Assembly: GCF_029989365.1 (NCBI RefSeq)
Contig: NZ_JAPRAQ010000018.1
Span: forward strand, 62,001 to 126,000
Reading direction: 5' to 3'
From: Bradyrhizobium sp. Arg816
GTDB taxonomy: Bacteria > Pseudomonadota > Alphaproteobacteria > Rhizobiales > Xanthobacteraceae
DNA: 64,000 nucleotides
The notes beneath the pieces were generated by a model. That model ran no database searches. It was not told the origin of the DNA and saw only the letters and a program-made list of their open reading frames with translations. Positions 40,137 through 48,520 of this stretch are shown here, in pieces. How positions within the stretch are numbered: position 1 is the stretch's first letter; each line of letters begins with the position of its first letter. Position numbers and translations under genes: made by a program.

Positions 40137-41495
40137 TTAACGCACGAGGCAGGGACGCTTGTCGTCAAAGGTCCAGCCGGGGATCAGGTCCTGCATGGCA
40201 GTAGCGTCATCGCGGGCGCCGAGTCCATGCTTCTTGTAAAGCTCATGCGCGGTTTCGATGGCCGGACGGTCGATTTCGATGCCGAGGCCCGGCCGCTCGG
40301 GCACGGCGATCTTGCCGCCCTCGATCTGGAGCGGCTCCTTGGTCAGCGCCTGGCCGTCCTGCCAGATCCAGTGAGTGTCGATCGCGGTGACCTTGCCGGG
40401 CGCGGCGGCGCCGACATGGGTGAACATCGCGAGCGAAATGTCAAAGTGGTTGTTGGAGTGCGAACCCCAGGTCAGGCCGTTGTCACGGCAGGTCTGGGCG
40501 ACGCGCACCGAGCCCTGCATGGTCCAGAAGTGGGGATCGGCCAGCGGAATGTCGACCGCGCCCAGGCGCAACGCGTGGGAGAGCTGGCGCCAGTCGGTCG
40601 CGATCATGTTGGTCGCGGTCGGCAGGCCCGTGGCACGGCGGAACTCGGCCATGATCTCGCGACCCGAGAAGCCGGCTTCGGCGCCGCAGGGATCCTCGGC
40701 ATAGGCAAGAATGCCGTGCATGTTCTTGCAGAGGCTGATCGCCTCATCCAGCGACCATGCGCCGTTGGGATCGAGCGTGACGCGTGCGTTGGGGAAGCGT
40801 TTTGCGATGGCGATGACGGCCTCGATCTCCTGCTCGCCGCGGAGCACGCCGCCCTTGAGCTTGAAGTCCGCGAAGCCATAGTGGTCGTGGGTGGCTTCCG
40901 CGAGCCGCACCACGGTCTCCGGCGTCATCGCCTCCTGGTGGCGCAGGTTGAACCATTCGGGCTTGCCGGTCTCGCCCTTGGTGTAATCGAGCTTCGACCT
41001 GCTGATATCGCCGACGAAGAAGAGATAGCCGAGCGTCTCGACGCTGTTGCGCTGCTGGCCTTCGCCGAGCAGCGCCGCGACGGGCAGGTTGAGGTGCTGG
41101 CCGAGCAGATCGAGCAGTGCGGACTCGATCGCCGTGACCGCATGGATCATCACGCGCAGGTCGAACGTCTGCTTGCCGCGGCCGCCGGCATCTCTGTCGG
41201 CGAATGCCGTGCGGACATCGGCAAGGATGTTGTTCATCGCGCCGACGGTCTTGCCGATCACGAGATCGCGGGCATCCTGGAGCGTCTGGCAGATCTTTTG
41301 GCCGCCCGGCACCTCGCCGACGCCGGTGTGTCCGGAATTGTCGGTGAGGATGACGATGTTGCGGGTGAAGAACGGCGCGTGCGCGCCGCTCAGATTGAGG
41401 AGCATGCTGTCGCGGCCCGCGACCGGGATCACCTGCATCGATGTGACGACCGGTGCGCCGGAGACTGGCGCGCCGGAGACCTCAGTCTGGGCCAT
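40137..41495 (-). CDS. gudD: Glucarate dehydratase, enolase superfamily, 452 aa
   Basis: Converts D-glucarate (and L-idarate) to 5-dehydro-4-deoxy-D-glucarate. Signature elements: FADFKLKGGVLRGEQEIEAV (base Lys), VTLDPNGAWSLDEA (metal Asp), AEDPCGAE (metal Glu), TNMIATDW (the Asn motif of the glucarate subgroup), and the His base in WGSHSNNHFDISLAM. Length is typical (~445-450). GGGAGGGG lies 6 nt before ATG 41495, and the gene follows kdgD after 26 bp. A GAPV repeat in the first 16 residues is a minor oddity. Confidence 0.95.
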   Translation of the reverse strand: MAQTEVSGAPVSGAPVVTSMQVIPVAGRDSMLLNLSGAHAPFFTRNIVILTDNSGHTGVGEVPGGQKICQTLQDARDLVIGKTVGAMNNILADVRTAFADRDAGGRGKQTFDLRVMIHAVTAIESALLDLLGQHLNLPVAALLGEGQQRNSVETLGYLFFVGDISRSKLDYTKGETGKPEWFNLRHQEAMTPETVVRLAEATHDHYGFADFKLKGGVLRGEQEIEAVIAIAKRFPNARVTLDPNGAWSLDEAISLCKNMHGILAYAEDPCGAEAGFSGREIMAEFRRATGLPTATNMIATDWRQLSHALRLGAVDIPLADPHFWTMQGSVRVAQTCRDNGLTWGSHSNNHFDISLAMFTHVGAAAPGKVTAIDTHWIWQDGQALTKEPLQIEGGKIAVPERPGLGIEIDRPAIETAHELYKKHGLGARDDATAMQDLIPGWTFDDKRPCLVR

Positions 41496-41521
41496 TGCAC
41501 GCCCCTCCCTGTTGCTGTCTG

Positions 41522-42466
41522 TTATTCTGCAGCTTGTTGTGACGATCGGATGGCGGGGAGATTCTTCACCAGCGCGGTCAGCTCCGCAACCTCCTGCTCG
41601 GTGAGATCGGTCAGCGGCGGGCGAACCGGGCCGGAATCACGGCCGATCACCTTCATTCCGGCCTTGATGATCGAGACCGCATAGCCCTTCTTGCGGTTGC
41701 GGATCGCGATCAGCGGCAGGATGAAATCCTTCAGGCCGGCGTGAATGGTCGCATGGTCGCGCTTGCGCACGGCGGCATAGAAGTTGGTGGCGAATTCCGG
41801 AACGAAGTTGAACACGGCCGAGGAATAGGTCGTCACGCCCATGTCGAGATAGGGCAGCGCGAAGGTTTCCGCGGTCGGCAGGCCGCCGACATAGGTGAGG
41901 CGGTCGCCGAGCTTGGTGTAGACGCGGGTCATCAGCTCGATGTCGCCGATGCCGTCCTTGTAGCCGACGAGGTTCGGGCAGCGCTCGGCGAGACGCGCCA
42001 GCGTATCGGGCTGCAGGATGGCGTTGTCGCGGTTGTAGACGATGACGCCGATCTTCACGGCGGCGCACACCGCTTCCACGTGGGCCGCAAGGCCGTCCTG
42101 CTCGGAATGGGTCAGATAGGGCGGCAGCAGCAGCAGGCCGTCGGCGCCGGCCTTTTCCGCACCGATTGCGATCTCGCGCGCGGTGGCGGTGCCGTAGCCG
42201 GTGCCGGCGAGCACGGGCACGCGGCCTTTGGTCTCGTCGACGGCGATCTTGACCACCTGCGGAACCTCGGACGGCGTCAGCGAGAAGAACTCGCCGGTGC
42301 CGCCGGCGGCGAACAGGCCGGCAACGTCATAGCCGCACAGCCAGTCCATGTTGGCGCGGTAGGTCGCCTCATCGAACGAGTAGTCCGCCTTGAAGGGCGT
42401 GACGGGGAAGGACAGGAGGCCCGATCCGATCTTCTGGGCCATTTCCTGCGGGGTCATCTTGCTCAT
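41522..42466 (-). CDS. kdgD: 5-dehydro-4-deoxyglucarate dehydratase, DapA family, 314 aa
   Basis: Dehydrates and decarboxylates 5-dehydro-4-deoxy-D-glucarate to 2,5-dioxopentanoate. It is a (beta/alpha)8 class I lyase: AAGGTGEFFSLTPSEV, VYNRDNAILQPDTL (catalytic Tyr), LVGYKDGIGDIELM (Schiff-base Lys), and the family-typical SSAVFNFVPEFA. AGGGAGC lies before ATG 42466. It receives product from both GudD and GarD, so this cluster uses the oxidative route to 2-oxoglutarate rather than GarL aldolase. Confidence 0.95.
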   Translation of the reverse strand: MSKMTPQEMAQKIGSGLLSFPVTPFKADYSFDEATYRANMDWLCGYDVAGLFAAGGTGEFFSLTPSEVPQVVKIAVDETKGRVPVLAGTGYGTATAREIAIGAEKAGADGLLLLPPYLTHSEQDGLAAHVEAVCAAVKIGVIVYNRDNAILQPDTLARLAERCPNLVGYKDGIGDIELMTRVYTKLGDRLTYVGGLPTAETFALPYLDMGVTTYSSAVFNFVPEFATNFYAAVRKRDHATIHAGLKDFILPLIAIRNRKKGYAVSIIKAGMKVIGRDSGPVRPPLTDLTEQEVAELTALVKNLPAIRSSQQAAE

Positions 42467-42573
42467 GGGCGCTGCTCCCTTAATTGCGTGTTGTGGAGGA
42501 CGCGGGCCGAAGCCTGCGCGTCCATGCGCCGTTGTTTAGGAGACCGTTCGATGCGCGTCCAAGCCAAAGCCTA

Positions 42574-42588
42574 TATCGACCGATGCGG
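42574..42588. promoter_or_regulatory. Shared motif TATCGACCGATGCGG upstream of kdgD
   Basis: 13 of 15 bases match the site at 45060-45074 upstream of the MFS gene of the same cluster. The core ATCG-AC-CGAT is an inverted repeat. It is 108 bp before the kdgD ATG, just inside the last codons of the LysR gene. Candidate binding site of the cluster's LysR protein. Confidence 0.4.
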
Positions 42589-42596
42589 ATTGAGCA

Positions 42597-43502
42597 TCAA
42601 TCGTCCGCCACCTCCGCGGAGGACAATTCGCCTGCGATTTTGACCAGCGCGGAGAGCAGCGGATTCTCGTCGTCGCGGCGCCAGACCATGAACAGCTCGA
42701 CGGGGACGCGCGTGCGCAGCTTCAGCGGCCGCAGCCGCACGTCGGAGATCTTCAGGCTCGCAGCCGCCGCCGGCACGATGGCAAGGCCGAGGCCGGCGCG
42801 GACCATGGCGAGGATCGAATGGATCTGGCTCAGATGCTGCACATAGCGCGGCAGCACGTCGGCGCGGGTGAACAGCGCCACCAGGAGATCGTGGAAATAT
42901 CGGCTCTCATAGGGCGAGTACATCACGAAGGGCTGGTCGTCGAAGTCCTTGATGGTGATGGTCTCGGCATTCGCCAGCGGATGCTTCTTCGGGATCGCGG
43001 CGAGCAGGGGCTCGGCGACGACGCGGCGGCTGGTCAGCTCGGGGCGCGCGATCGGCGGCCTGAGCAGGCCGGCATCGATCTGACCCGACGCCAGCGCCTC
43101 GAACTGGTCGCCCGAGACCATCTCCTTCAGCGAGAAGTCCACCTCGGGCAGCTTGGCGCGGCAGGCCGCGACGAGCTCGGGGAGGAAGCCATAGGCGGCG
43201 GCCGCGGTGAAGCCGATCTTGACCGAGCCGGTCTTGCCGAGCGCGATGCGGCGGGCGACTTGCGAGGCGCTTTCCGCAAGCTTCAAGATGCGTCGTGCCT
43301 CGGGCAGGAAGCTGCGCCCCGCCGGCGTCAGGCGCACCGAGCGGCTGGTGCGCTCCAGCAGCGGCGCGTCGATGATGTGCTCGAGCACCTGGATCTGCCG
43401 CGACAGCGGTGGCTGGGTCATGTTCAGCCGCGCGGCGGCGCGGCCGAAATGCAGTTCTTCGGCCACCGTGACGAAACAGCGGAGCTGGTTCAGGTCGAAC
43501 AT
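42597..43502 (-). CDS. LysR-type transcriptional regulator of the glucarate cluster, 301 aa
   Basis: N-terminal helix-turn-helix (LNQLRCFVTVAEELHFGRAA, LNMTQPPLSRQIQVLEH) and a C-terminal substrate-binding domain (~90-301; VKIGFTAAAAYGFLPELVAA, FVMYSPYESRYFHDLLVALF). The helix-turn-helix and CatR/BenM-like effector domain are typical of regulators of aromatic and sugar-acid catabolism. Its place between the transporter and kdgD makes it the likely glucarate/galactarate sensor. ATG 43502 gives MFDLNQLRCF. The inverted repeat GCCTTA-N6-TAAGGC (43511-43528) ends 9 bp before it. Confidence 0.92.
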   Translation of the reverse strand: MFDLNQLRCFVTVAEELHFGRAAARLNMTQPPLSRQIQVLEHIIDAPLLERTSRSVRLTPAGRSFLPEARRILKLAESASQVARRIALGKTGSVKIGFTAAAAYGFLPELVAACRAKLPEVDFSLKEMVSGDQFEALASGQIDAGLLRPPIARPELTSRRVVAEPLLAAIPKKHPLANAETITIKDFDDQPFVMYSPYESRYFHDLLVALFTRADVLPRYVQHLSQIHSILAMVRAGLGLAIVPAAAASLKISDVRLRPLKLRTRVPVELFMVWRRDDENPLLSALVKIAGELSSAEVADD

Positions 43503-43510
43503 CGATACAT

Positions 43511-43528
43511 GCCTTAGATGGATAAGGC
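43511..43528. promoter_or_regulatory. Inverted repeat GCCTTA-N6-TAAGGC before the LysR gene
   Basis: Perfect 6-bp arms, 8 bp before the LysR start codon, a common place for LysR autoregulatory sites. It contains no T-N11-A, so it is only a candidate. Confidence 0.35.
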
Positions 43529-43570
43529 GTTTCCCCGGCACTTCTAGCATCGATCATCCCCAAAACAAAG

Positions 43571-43592
43571 ACGGCGGCTGAGGAGCCGCCGT
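43571..43592 (-). terminator. Terminator of the glucarate MFS gene
   Basis: Perfect 9-bp stem (ACGGCGGCT / AGCCGCCGT) with a 4-nt loop. Read on the minus strand it is followed by CTTTGTTTTG. It separates the transporter transcript from lysR. Confidence 0.75.
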
Positions 43593-43624
43593 TGAGTTGC
43601 CTGGTCAAGCTCCCGGGGGAGCCC

Positions 43625-44977
43625 TCAGGAGGAACGTTTGAGCACCACCCGCTCGATCTTGCCGACCACCACGAGATAGGCGAACGCCGCCACCAGCGCA
43701 TTGGCGCCAACGAACAGCAGTGCGCCGTTGAATGACCCGGTCGCGGCCAGGATGTAGCCGATCACGATCGGGGTGCTGATCGAGGAGAGGTTGCCGAAGG
43801 TGTTGAACAGGCCGCCCGAGACGCCGCCGGCTTCCTTGGGCGAGGTGTCGGAGACGACCGCCCAGCCGAGCGCGCCGATGCCCTTGCCGAAGAAGGCGAG
43901 CGCCATGAAGCCGACCACCAGCGCCTGTCCGTCGACATAGTTGCAGGCGATGATCGACATCGACAGCAGCATGCCGCCGACGATCGGGATCTTGCGCGCC
44001 ATGGTGAGCGAGCCGGTCTTGCGCAGAATGGCGTCGGAGATGACGCCGCCGAGCACGCCGCCGATGAAGCCGCACAACGCGGGCAGCGTCGCGACGAAGC
44101 CGGCTTGCAGGATCGACAGGCCGCGCTCCTTGACGAGGTAGACCGGGAACCAGGTCAGGAAGAAATAGGTCAACGTGTTGATGCAATACTGGCCGAGATA
44201 GACGCCGAGCATCATGCGGTTGGAGAGCAACTGGCGGATGTGGTCCCAGCCGGAGCCGGACTCGGGCGCACGCTCCCGCATCAGATCGTTTTTGGGCGCA
44301 TCGAGATCGACCAGCGCGCCGCCTTCCTTGATGTAGTCGAACTCGGCCTCGTTGATGCCGGGATGCTCCTTCGGGCCGTAGACGGTCTTGATCCAGACCA
44401 GGCCCATGATGACGCCGAGCCCGCCCATCACGAAGAACACGTAGCGCCAGCCGTAATCATGCGCGATCCAGCCCATCAGCGGCGCGAAGATCACGGTGGC
44501 GAAATACTGTCCCGAATTGAAGAAGGCCGATGCGGTGCCGCGCTCATTGCCGGGAAACCAGGCGGCGACGATGCGGGCGTTGGCGGGGAAGGACGGCGCT
44601 TCCGCGACGCCGACGAGGAGGCGAAGTGCGAACAGCACGATGATGGCGGCGCCGGCGCTGAGGAAGCCCACCCAGCCCTGCATCATCGTGAACAGCGACC
44701 AGACGATGATGCTGAAGGCATAGACGAGGCGTGAGCCGTAGCGGTCGAGCAGCCAGCCGCCGGGCACCTGCGCCAGGACATAGGACCAGCCGAAGGCCGA
44801 GAAGATCCAGCCCATGGCGACGGGATCGAGATGCAGCTCCATGGAGAGCGCGGGGCCCGCGATCGACAGCGTGGCGCGGTCGGCATAGTTCACGGTCGTG
44901 ACCAGGAACAACATGGTCACGATGAACAGCCTGACGCGAGATCTCCTCACGTCCGCTGCGGACACCACTGCGCTCAT
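43625..44977 (-). CDS. MFS transporter, anion:cation symporter family (glucarate/galactarate importer, GudP-like), 450 aa
   Basis: 12 membrane segments. Hallmarks of the ACS family: NYADRATLSIAGPALSMEL, GWSYVLAQVPGGWLLDRYGS, FNSGQYFATVIFAPLMGWIA and FGKGIGALGWAVVSDTSP. Members import hexuronates and aldarates by proton symport. Being the first gene of the cluster with KdgD, GudD and GarD, it most likely imports D-glucarate and galactarate. ATG 44977 has AAGGAGG 6 nt upstream. A copy of the shared motif (45060-45074) lies 83 bp upstream. Confidence 0.92.
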   Translation of the reverse strand: MSAVVSAADVRRSRVRLFIVTMLFLVTTVNYADRATLSIAGPALSMELHLDPVAMGWIFSAFGWSYVLAQVPGGWLLDRYGSRLVYAFSIIVWSLFTMMQGWVGFLSAGAAIIVLFALRLLVGVAEAPSFPANARIVAAWFPGNERGTASAFFNSGQYFATVIFAPLMGWIAHDYGWRYVFFVMGGLGVIMGLVWIKTVYGPKEHPGINEAEFDYIKEGGALVDLDAPKNDLMRERAPESGSGWDHIRQLLSNRMMLGVYLGQYCINTLTYFFLTWFPVYLVKERGLSILQAGFVATLPALCGFIGGVLGGVISDAILRKTGSLTMARKIPIVGGMLLSMSIIACNYVDGQALVVGFMALAFFGKGIGALGWAVVSDTSPKEAGGVSGGLFNTFGNLSSISTPIVIGYILAATGSFNGALLFVGANALVAAFAYLVVVGKIERVVLKRSS

Positions 44978-45059
44978 CACGCGCCTCCTTAGAACTCGAA
45001 ATGTTTCCTCACTGCGACTCCTAGAGGCGCGCGCGGCAAAGTGTCCAAGTTCAAGGGAG

Positions 45060-45074
45060 TATCGATCGATGCCG
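45060..45074. promoter_or_regulatory. Shared motif TATCGATCGATGCCG upstream of the MFS gene
   Basis: Second copy of the motif at 42574-42588, in the same orientation, 83 bp before the MFS ATG. The inverted-repeat core is ATCGATCGAT. Confidence 0.4.
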
Positions 45075-45158
45075 TTTTTGGATTGATGGAACGGCAGGTG
45101 CGGGGAACGATCGTGAAATTGCGAGAATGTGTGGGCCAGACATCGCCGCATACACCGC

Positions 45159-45261
45159 TGTCATTCCCCGCGAAGGCGGGGAATCCAGTACGCCGCGGCA
45201 TCTCGATTTAATCACGTCTGTCACGGAGTACTGGATCGCCCGCTTTCGCAGGCGACGGCAG
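45159..45261. repeat. REP-like element (family B), second copy
   Basis: The first 41 bp are identical to 30432-30472; the right end carries TACTGGATCGCCCG followed by a GCAGGCGACGGCAG variant of the terminal arm. It is followed within 30 bp by a family A element, so two different repeat families are stacked between the MFS and SGNH genes. Confidence 0.75.
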
Positions 45262-45289
45262 CGAATATGCGGAGAGTGTTAGCCCCAAT

Positions 45290-45370
45290 CGTCATCGCGA
45301 GCGCAGCGAAGCTATCCAGAAGTCCCTCCGCGGAAAGATTCTGGATTGCTTCGCTGCGCTCGCAATGACG
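45290..45370. repeat. REP-like element (family A), long copy
   Basis: ~31-bp nearly perfect arms (left CGTCATCGCGAGCGCAGCGA, right GCTGCGCTCGCAATGACG) around a ~20-bp core. The right arm is identical over 31 bp to the copy at 58615-58694. Sits 25 bp after the SGNH hydrolase stop. Confidence 0.8.
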
Positions 45371-45395
45371 GTGTGGAGAGAGCTCGCCTTTGCTT

Positions 45396-47348
45396 CTACT
45401 GCTGCGTGCCCAGCAGCGGCGCGAGCAGGCCGCGCGTCACGCCGGGCGGCACGGCATCGAGGCCGAGCACGCTGCTCGCGGCCGGCAGTGCGGCGTCCGC
45501 CATCGCGGCGTGGCCTTCCGCGCTTGGATGCACGGCGCCGCCGTAGACGGCGGAGAGCACGCCCCAGGTGGCGTCGTGGATGTCGGTCGGCTGGCTCGCC
45601 GCCGGCAGGCCTTGCGGATAGGTCATCGCGGCAAAATAGCTGTCATTGGCATCGCGGATCCAGCGCGCGCGCGGCAGGTAAGCGCGATACTCCGAGGCGC
45701 CGCGGCCGCACAGCATCGGCTGGCTCGCCGCGCTCACGATATCGGGATTGAAGCTCTGGCCGTTCTCGGCGAAACACGTGCGGTCGAATTCGGGATCATT
45801 GCCCGAATGGGCGCAGAAGCCGTGATCGGCGAACACTGCCTGGTGCGAATCCACGAAGGTCATGCGGTCGGCTTCGGGATCTCGGCACAGCGCGCCGCGC
45901 GTGCAGGTGGCGAGCCCCTTCAGTTGCGGCAGGAATTCGGTGTCGACGAAGGTCGAGACGCGGGCCAGGCGCTGCGGATCGGCGTTGAAGGACGGATGGA
46001 TGTCGAAGCCGGCGCGGCCGCCGCGGCAGGGCACGCCGCCGTCGGCGAGCGCTGGATTGGCGTAGGAGACATAGACCACGTGCGAGAGGTCGCCGCCGAC
46101 GAGCGGCTTCAGCGCCTCGCGCAGCTTGACGAAATTCTGCGGCAGCTCGCGCGCCAGCGCATCGCGGGAATCATCGACGCTCGCCATCACGCCGGAGCGG
46201 CGGAACAGCGCGCGTTCGGTCGCGGTGTCGACGATGACGTCGGCGACGAGGCCGGAGAAGTAGACGTCGTTGGCGCCGACCGAGAGCAGCACGAGGTCGA
46301 GCGTGCGGTCCGGCTGGCGCTTTTTCGCCGCGGTGAGCGCCTCGCGCAGCTCGGCGACCTGGGCGTTCACGCTGGTGTTGCAGACGCCGGTCTTGCCGGG
46401 CGGGCATTCGCGGGCGCGCTGCGAGCCGAGCAGGCCGTCGCCGATGCTGGCGCCGGTGCAGGCGAGCGGGAGAAAGGTCACCGCGATGTGGGTGTACCGC
46501 ACCGCGAGCGCCAGCGCGGTGCGGGCCTGGTAACTGTAGAGCGAGCGATGGCAGGGCGAGTTGAACCAGAGCGCGCTGTAGTGCTGCCAGTTGGCGAGCG
46601 TATCCGGCGCTTCGCAGGCACGGCCGCCCTTATATCCGGCCCGGCTCGGCCGGTAGTATTGGCCGCCGGCTGCAGTACCGAGATAGGAGCGGAAGCAGAA
46701 GCCCTCGTCCGACAGCGCAAGCGGCCGGTCCGGGTTGCCTTCGCCGGAAGCGATGCTGTCGCCGAGCCCGGCGACGAAGATGTCGCGGACCTGGATCTCG
46801 GTCTGGACACGCTGGGTCGGATCGGAGCCGGAGGAGACGTCGACGCTGGCGACCGTCTGCTTGCCGTAGCGGACGCGCAGGTTGATCGGCTCGGCGCAAT
46901 CGAAAGTCGAGGTCTGCGGCCCGTCGCCGTCGTCGAACGACCAGGCGCAGGTGGCGCCGACCGGCACCGCGCCGGTCAGGCGCACGGTCACCGGATGGTC
47001 GGTCGGCGTGATGTAATTCTCTTTGACGTTGTCGCGGGTGCAGGGCTGGTTGACCCGGCCCTGGAGGTCGATGCAGAGCCGGTTGACCATGTTGCGGGCC
47101 CAGCCGCGGCCCTCGCTCTGGAGCTCCAGCGACTGCTCGGCGGCGAGGATGCTGCGGTTACGCGCGTTCTCGACATGGAGCTGGAAGTCGCGCTCCTCGC
47201 GGAACAGGCGGAAGCGGTTGCGCACCTCCCAGGATATTTGCATCGCACCGGCGTCCTGCGCGGCGGCGCGCTCGAGCGGCAAGGACGTCAGAATCCCGGC
47301 AAGCAGCAGGAGGCCTGCGGGGAGGATACGAAAGGAAAAAGGGATCAT
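45396..47348 (-). CDS. Exported SGNH/GDSL-type hydrolase, 650 aa
   Basis: Signal peptide at ~1-30 (PAGLLLLAGILTSLPLERAA). An N-terminal region of ~190 residues includes a PKD-like beta segment (VTVRLTGAVPVGATCAWSFD, DGDGPQTSTFDCAEP). The SGNH domain then starts with AGLGDSIASGEGNPDRP (catalytic Ser, block I), has VLLSVGANDVYFSG (block III) and ends with AVHPSAEGHAAMAD (catalytic His, block V). Many cysteines imply disulfides in the periplasm. Probable esterase or lipase acting on envelope or extracellular esters; substrate unknown. ATG 47348 starts MIPFSFRILP. Confidence 0.85.
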   Translation of the reverse strand: MIPFSFRILPAGLLLLAGILTSLPLERAAAQDAGAMQISWEVRNRFRLFREERDFQLHVENARNRSILAAEQSLELQSEGRGWARNMVNRLCIDLQGRVNQPCTRDNVKENYITPTDHPVTVRLTGAVPVGATCAWSFDDGDGPQTSTFDCAEPINLRVRYGKQTVASVDVSSGSDPTQRVQTEIQVRDIFVAGLGDSIASGEGNPDRPLALSDEGFCFRSYLGTAAGGQYYRPSRAGYKGGRACEAPDTLANWQHYSALWFNSPCHRSLYSYQARTALALAVRYTHIAVTFLPLACTGASIGDGLLGSQRARECPPGKTGVCNTSVNAQVAELREALTAAKKRQPDRTLDLVLLSVGANDVYFSGLVADVIVDTATERALFRRSGVMASVDDSRDALARELPQNFVKLREALKPLVGGDLSHVVYVSYANPALADGGVPCRGGRAGFDIHPSFNADPQRLARVSTFVDTEFLPQLKGLATCTRGALCRDPEADRMTFVDSHQAVFADHGFCAHSGNDPEFDRTCFAENGQSFNPDIVSAASQPMLCGRGASEYRAYLPRARWIRDANDSYFAAMTYPQGLPAASQPTDIHDATWGVLSAVYGGAVHPSAEGHAAMADAALPAASSVLGLDAVPPGVTRGLLAPLLGTQQ

Positions 47349-47437
47349 GGCCCGCGTGTTCAACGGCAAAGTTGAGGCGGAAATAAGAGAGCATTGCTGC
47401 CCGCCCGCAACCTCTGTCTGACGGTCGCCGCCCGCCT

Positions 47438-48520
47438 TTACCGCTTGCTGGCCTGTCGCAACGACCGCTCGCGTTCCATCGCTGCCACCTGCTTGGGCAG
47501 GTTGGCCTGCGCGCAGGCCTCGGCCAGCCGCCGCCGCTCCTGCCAGGGCTCGACCACGTTCATCCAGAGCTCGCGCGCGCCCATGATGGAGATGGCGAGG
47601 CCGAACGGGATCACGAAATAGAGGATGCGGAAGACCAGCAGGGTCGCCAGAAGCTGCTCGCGGCCGAATTCGGGCAGCGCGACCAGCATGGCGACATCGA
47701 ACACGCCGATCGAGCCGGGCGCGTGGCTGGCAAAGCCGATCAGCGTCGCCAGGATGAACACCACCGCCAGCGACATGAAGTCGATCGGCGGATTGGCCGG
47801 CATCAGCAGGTACATCGCCGTGGCGCAGAAGCCGAGATCGACCACGCCGATCAGGATCTGGACCAGCGTCAGCGGCGCCGAGGGCAATACCACCTTCCAG
47901 CCCTTCTGGCCGAGCTCGCGGCGCTTCTCGCCCATGCAGAGCCAGACCAGATAGGCGCCAATCGAGGCGAGGCCGCCGAGCCCGATCAGCCGGTTGATCG
48001 ACGACGGCAGTTGATCCATCGATGAGGCGGCATCCGGATGGATGACCATGCCGATCGAGAGCACGAAGATGTTACCGAGCCAGAAGGTCAGGCCCGAGAG
48101 GAAACAGATCTTCGCGACGTCGATCGCGTTCAGCCCGTAGTCCGAATAGATCCGGAAACGGATCGCGCCGCCGGTAAAAACGGTGGCGCCGATGTTGTGG
48201 CCGATCGAATAGGACGTGAAGCTGGAGAGTGCTGCGATGCGATAGGGCACGTGCTTCTTGCCGATCGTTCGCAGTGCAAAATAGTCGTAGAAGGTCAGCG
48301 TACAGAACGCGAAGACGACGCAGATCGCCGCCAGCCCGATATTCCCACGGGGAATCTCGGTCAACGCGGTCAGGATGACGCCGGTATCGATGTCCTTGAG
48401 AGTGCGCGCAAGCGTGGTGATCGCGAAGGCGATGATGAAGACGCTCGCGGCAACGCCGAGCCTTCGCCAGCCGATCCATCTCTTGAAGCCGCGCTTCAGC
48501 GCGGGCAGCAGTCCGTGCAT
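47438..48520 (-). CDS. UPF0104/lysylphosphatidylglycerol synthase-type membrane protein, 360 aa
   Basis: About eight membrane segments. Conserved blocks are YDYFALRTIGKKHVPYRIAA, YSIGHNIGATVFTGGAIRFR and GFASHAPGSIGVFDVAMLVA, characteristic of the membrane part of MprF (flippase domain). The soluble aminoacyl-transferase half is absent, so it belongs to the stand-alone UPF0104 group, thought to translocate lipids. GGAGGATGA precedes ATG 48520. The C terminus is a basic helix (RRRLAEACAQANLPKQVAAM). Confidence 0.87.
   Translation of the reverse strand: MHGLLPALKRGFKRWIGWRRLGVAASVFIIAFAITTLARTLKDIDTGVILTALTEIPRGNIGLAAICVVFAFCTLTFYDYFALRTIGKKHVPYRIAALSSFTSYSIGHNIGATVFTGGAIRFRIYSDYGLNAIDVAKICFLSGLTFWLGNIFVLSIGMVIHPDAASSMDQLPSSINRLIGLGGLASIGAYLVWLCMGEKRRELGQKGWKVVLPSAPLTLVQILIGVVDLGFCATAMYLLMPANPPIDFMSLAVVFILATLIGFASHAPGSIGVFDVAMLVALPEFGREQLLATLLVFRILYFVIPFGLAISIMGARELWMNVVEPWQERRRLAEACAQANLPKQVAAMERERSLRQASKR

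Noticed and set aside
38624..40204. 526-codon plus-strand frame opposite the aldehyde dehydrogenase
   Set aside because: Shadow of a clear ALDH gene with a strong ribosome site.
45390..47375. 661-codon plus-strand frame opposite the SGNH hydrolase
   Set aside because: Arg/Ala/Gly/Asp-rich shadow composition; the minus strand has a signal peptide and all SGNH blocks.
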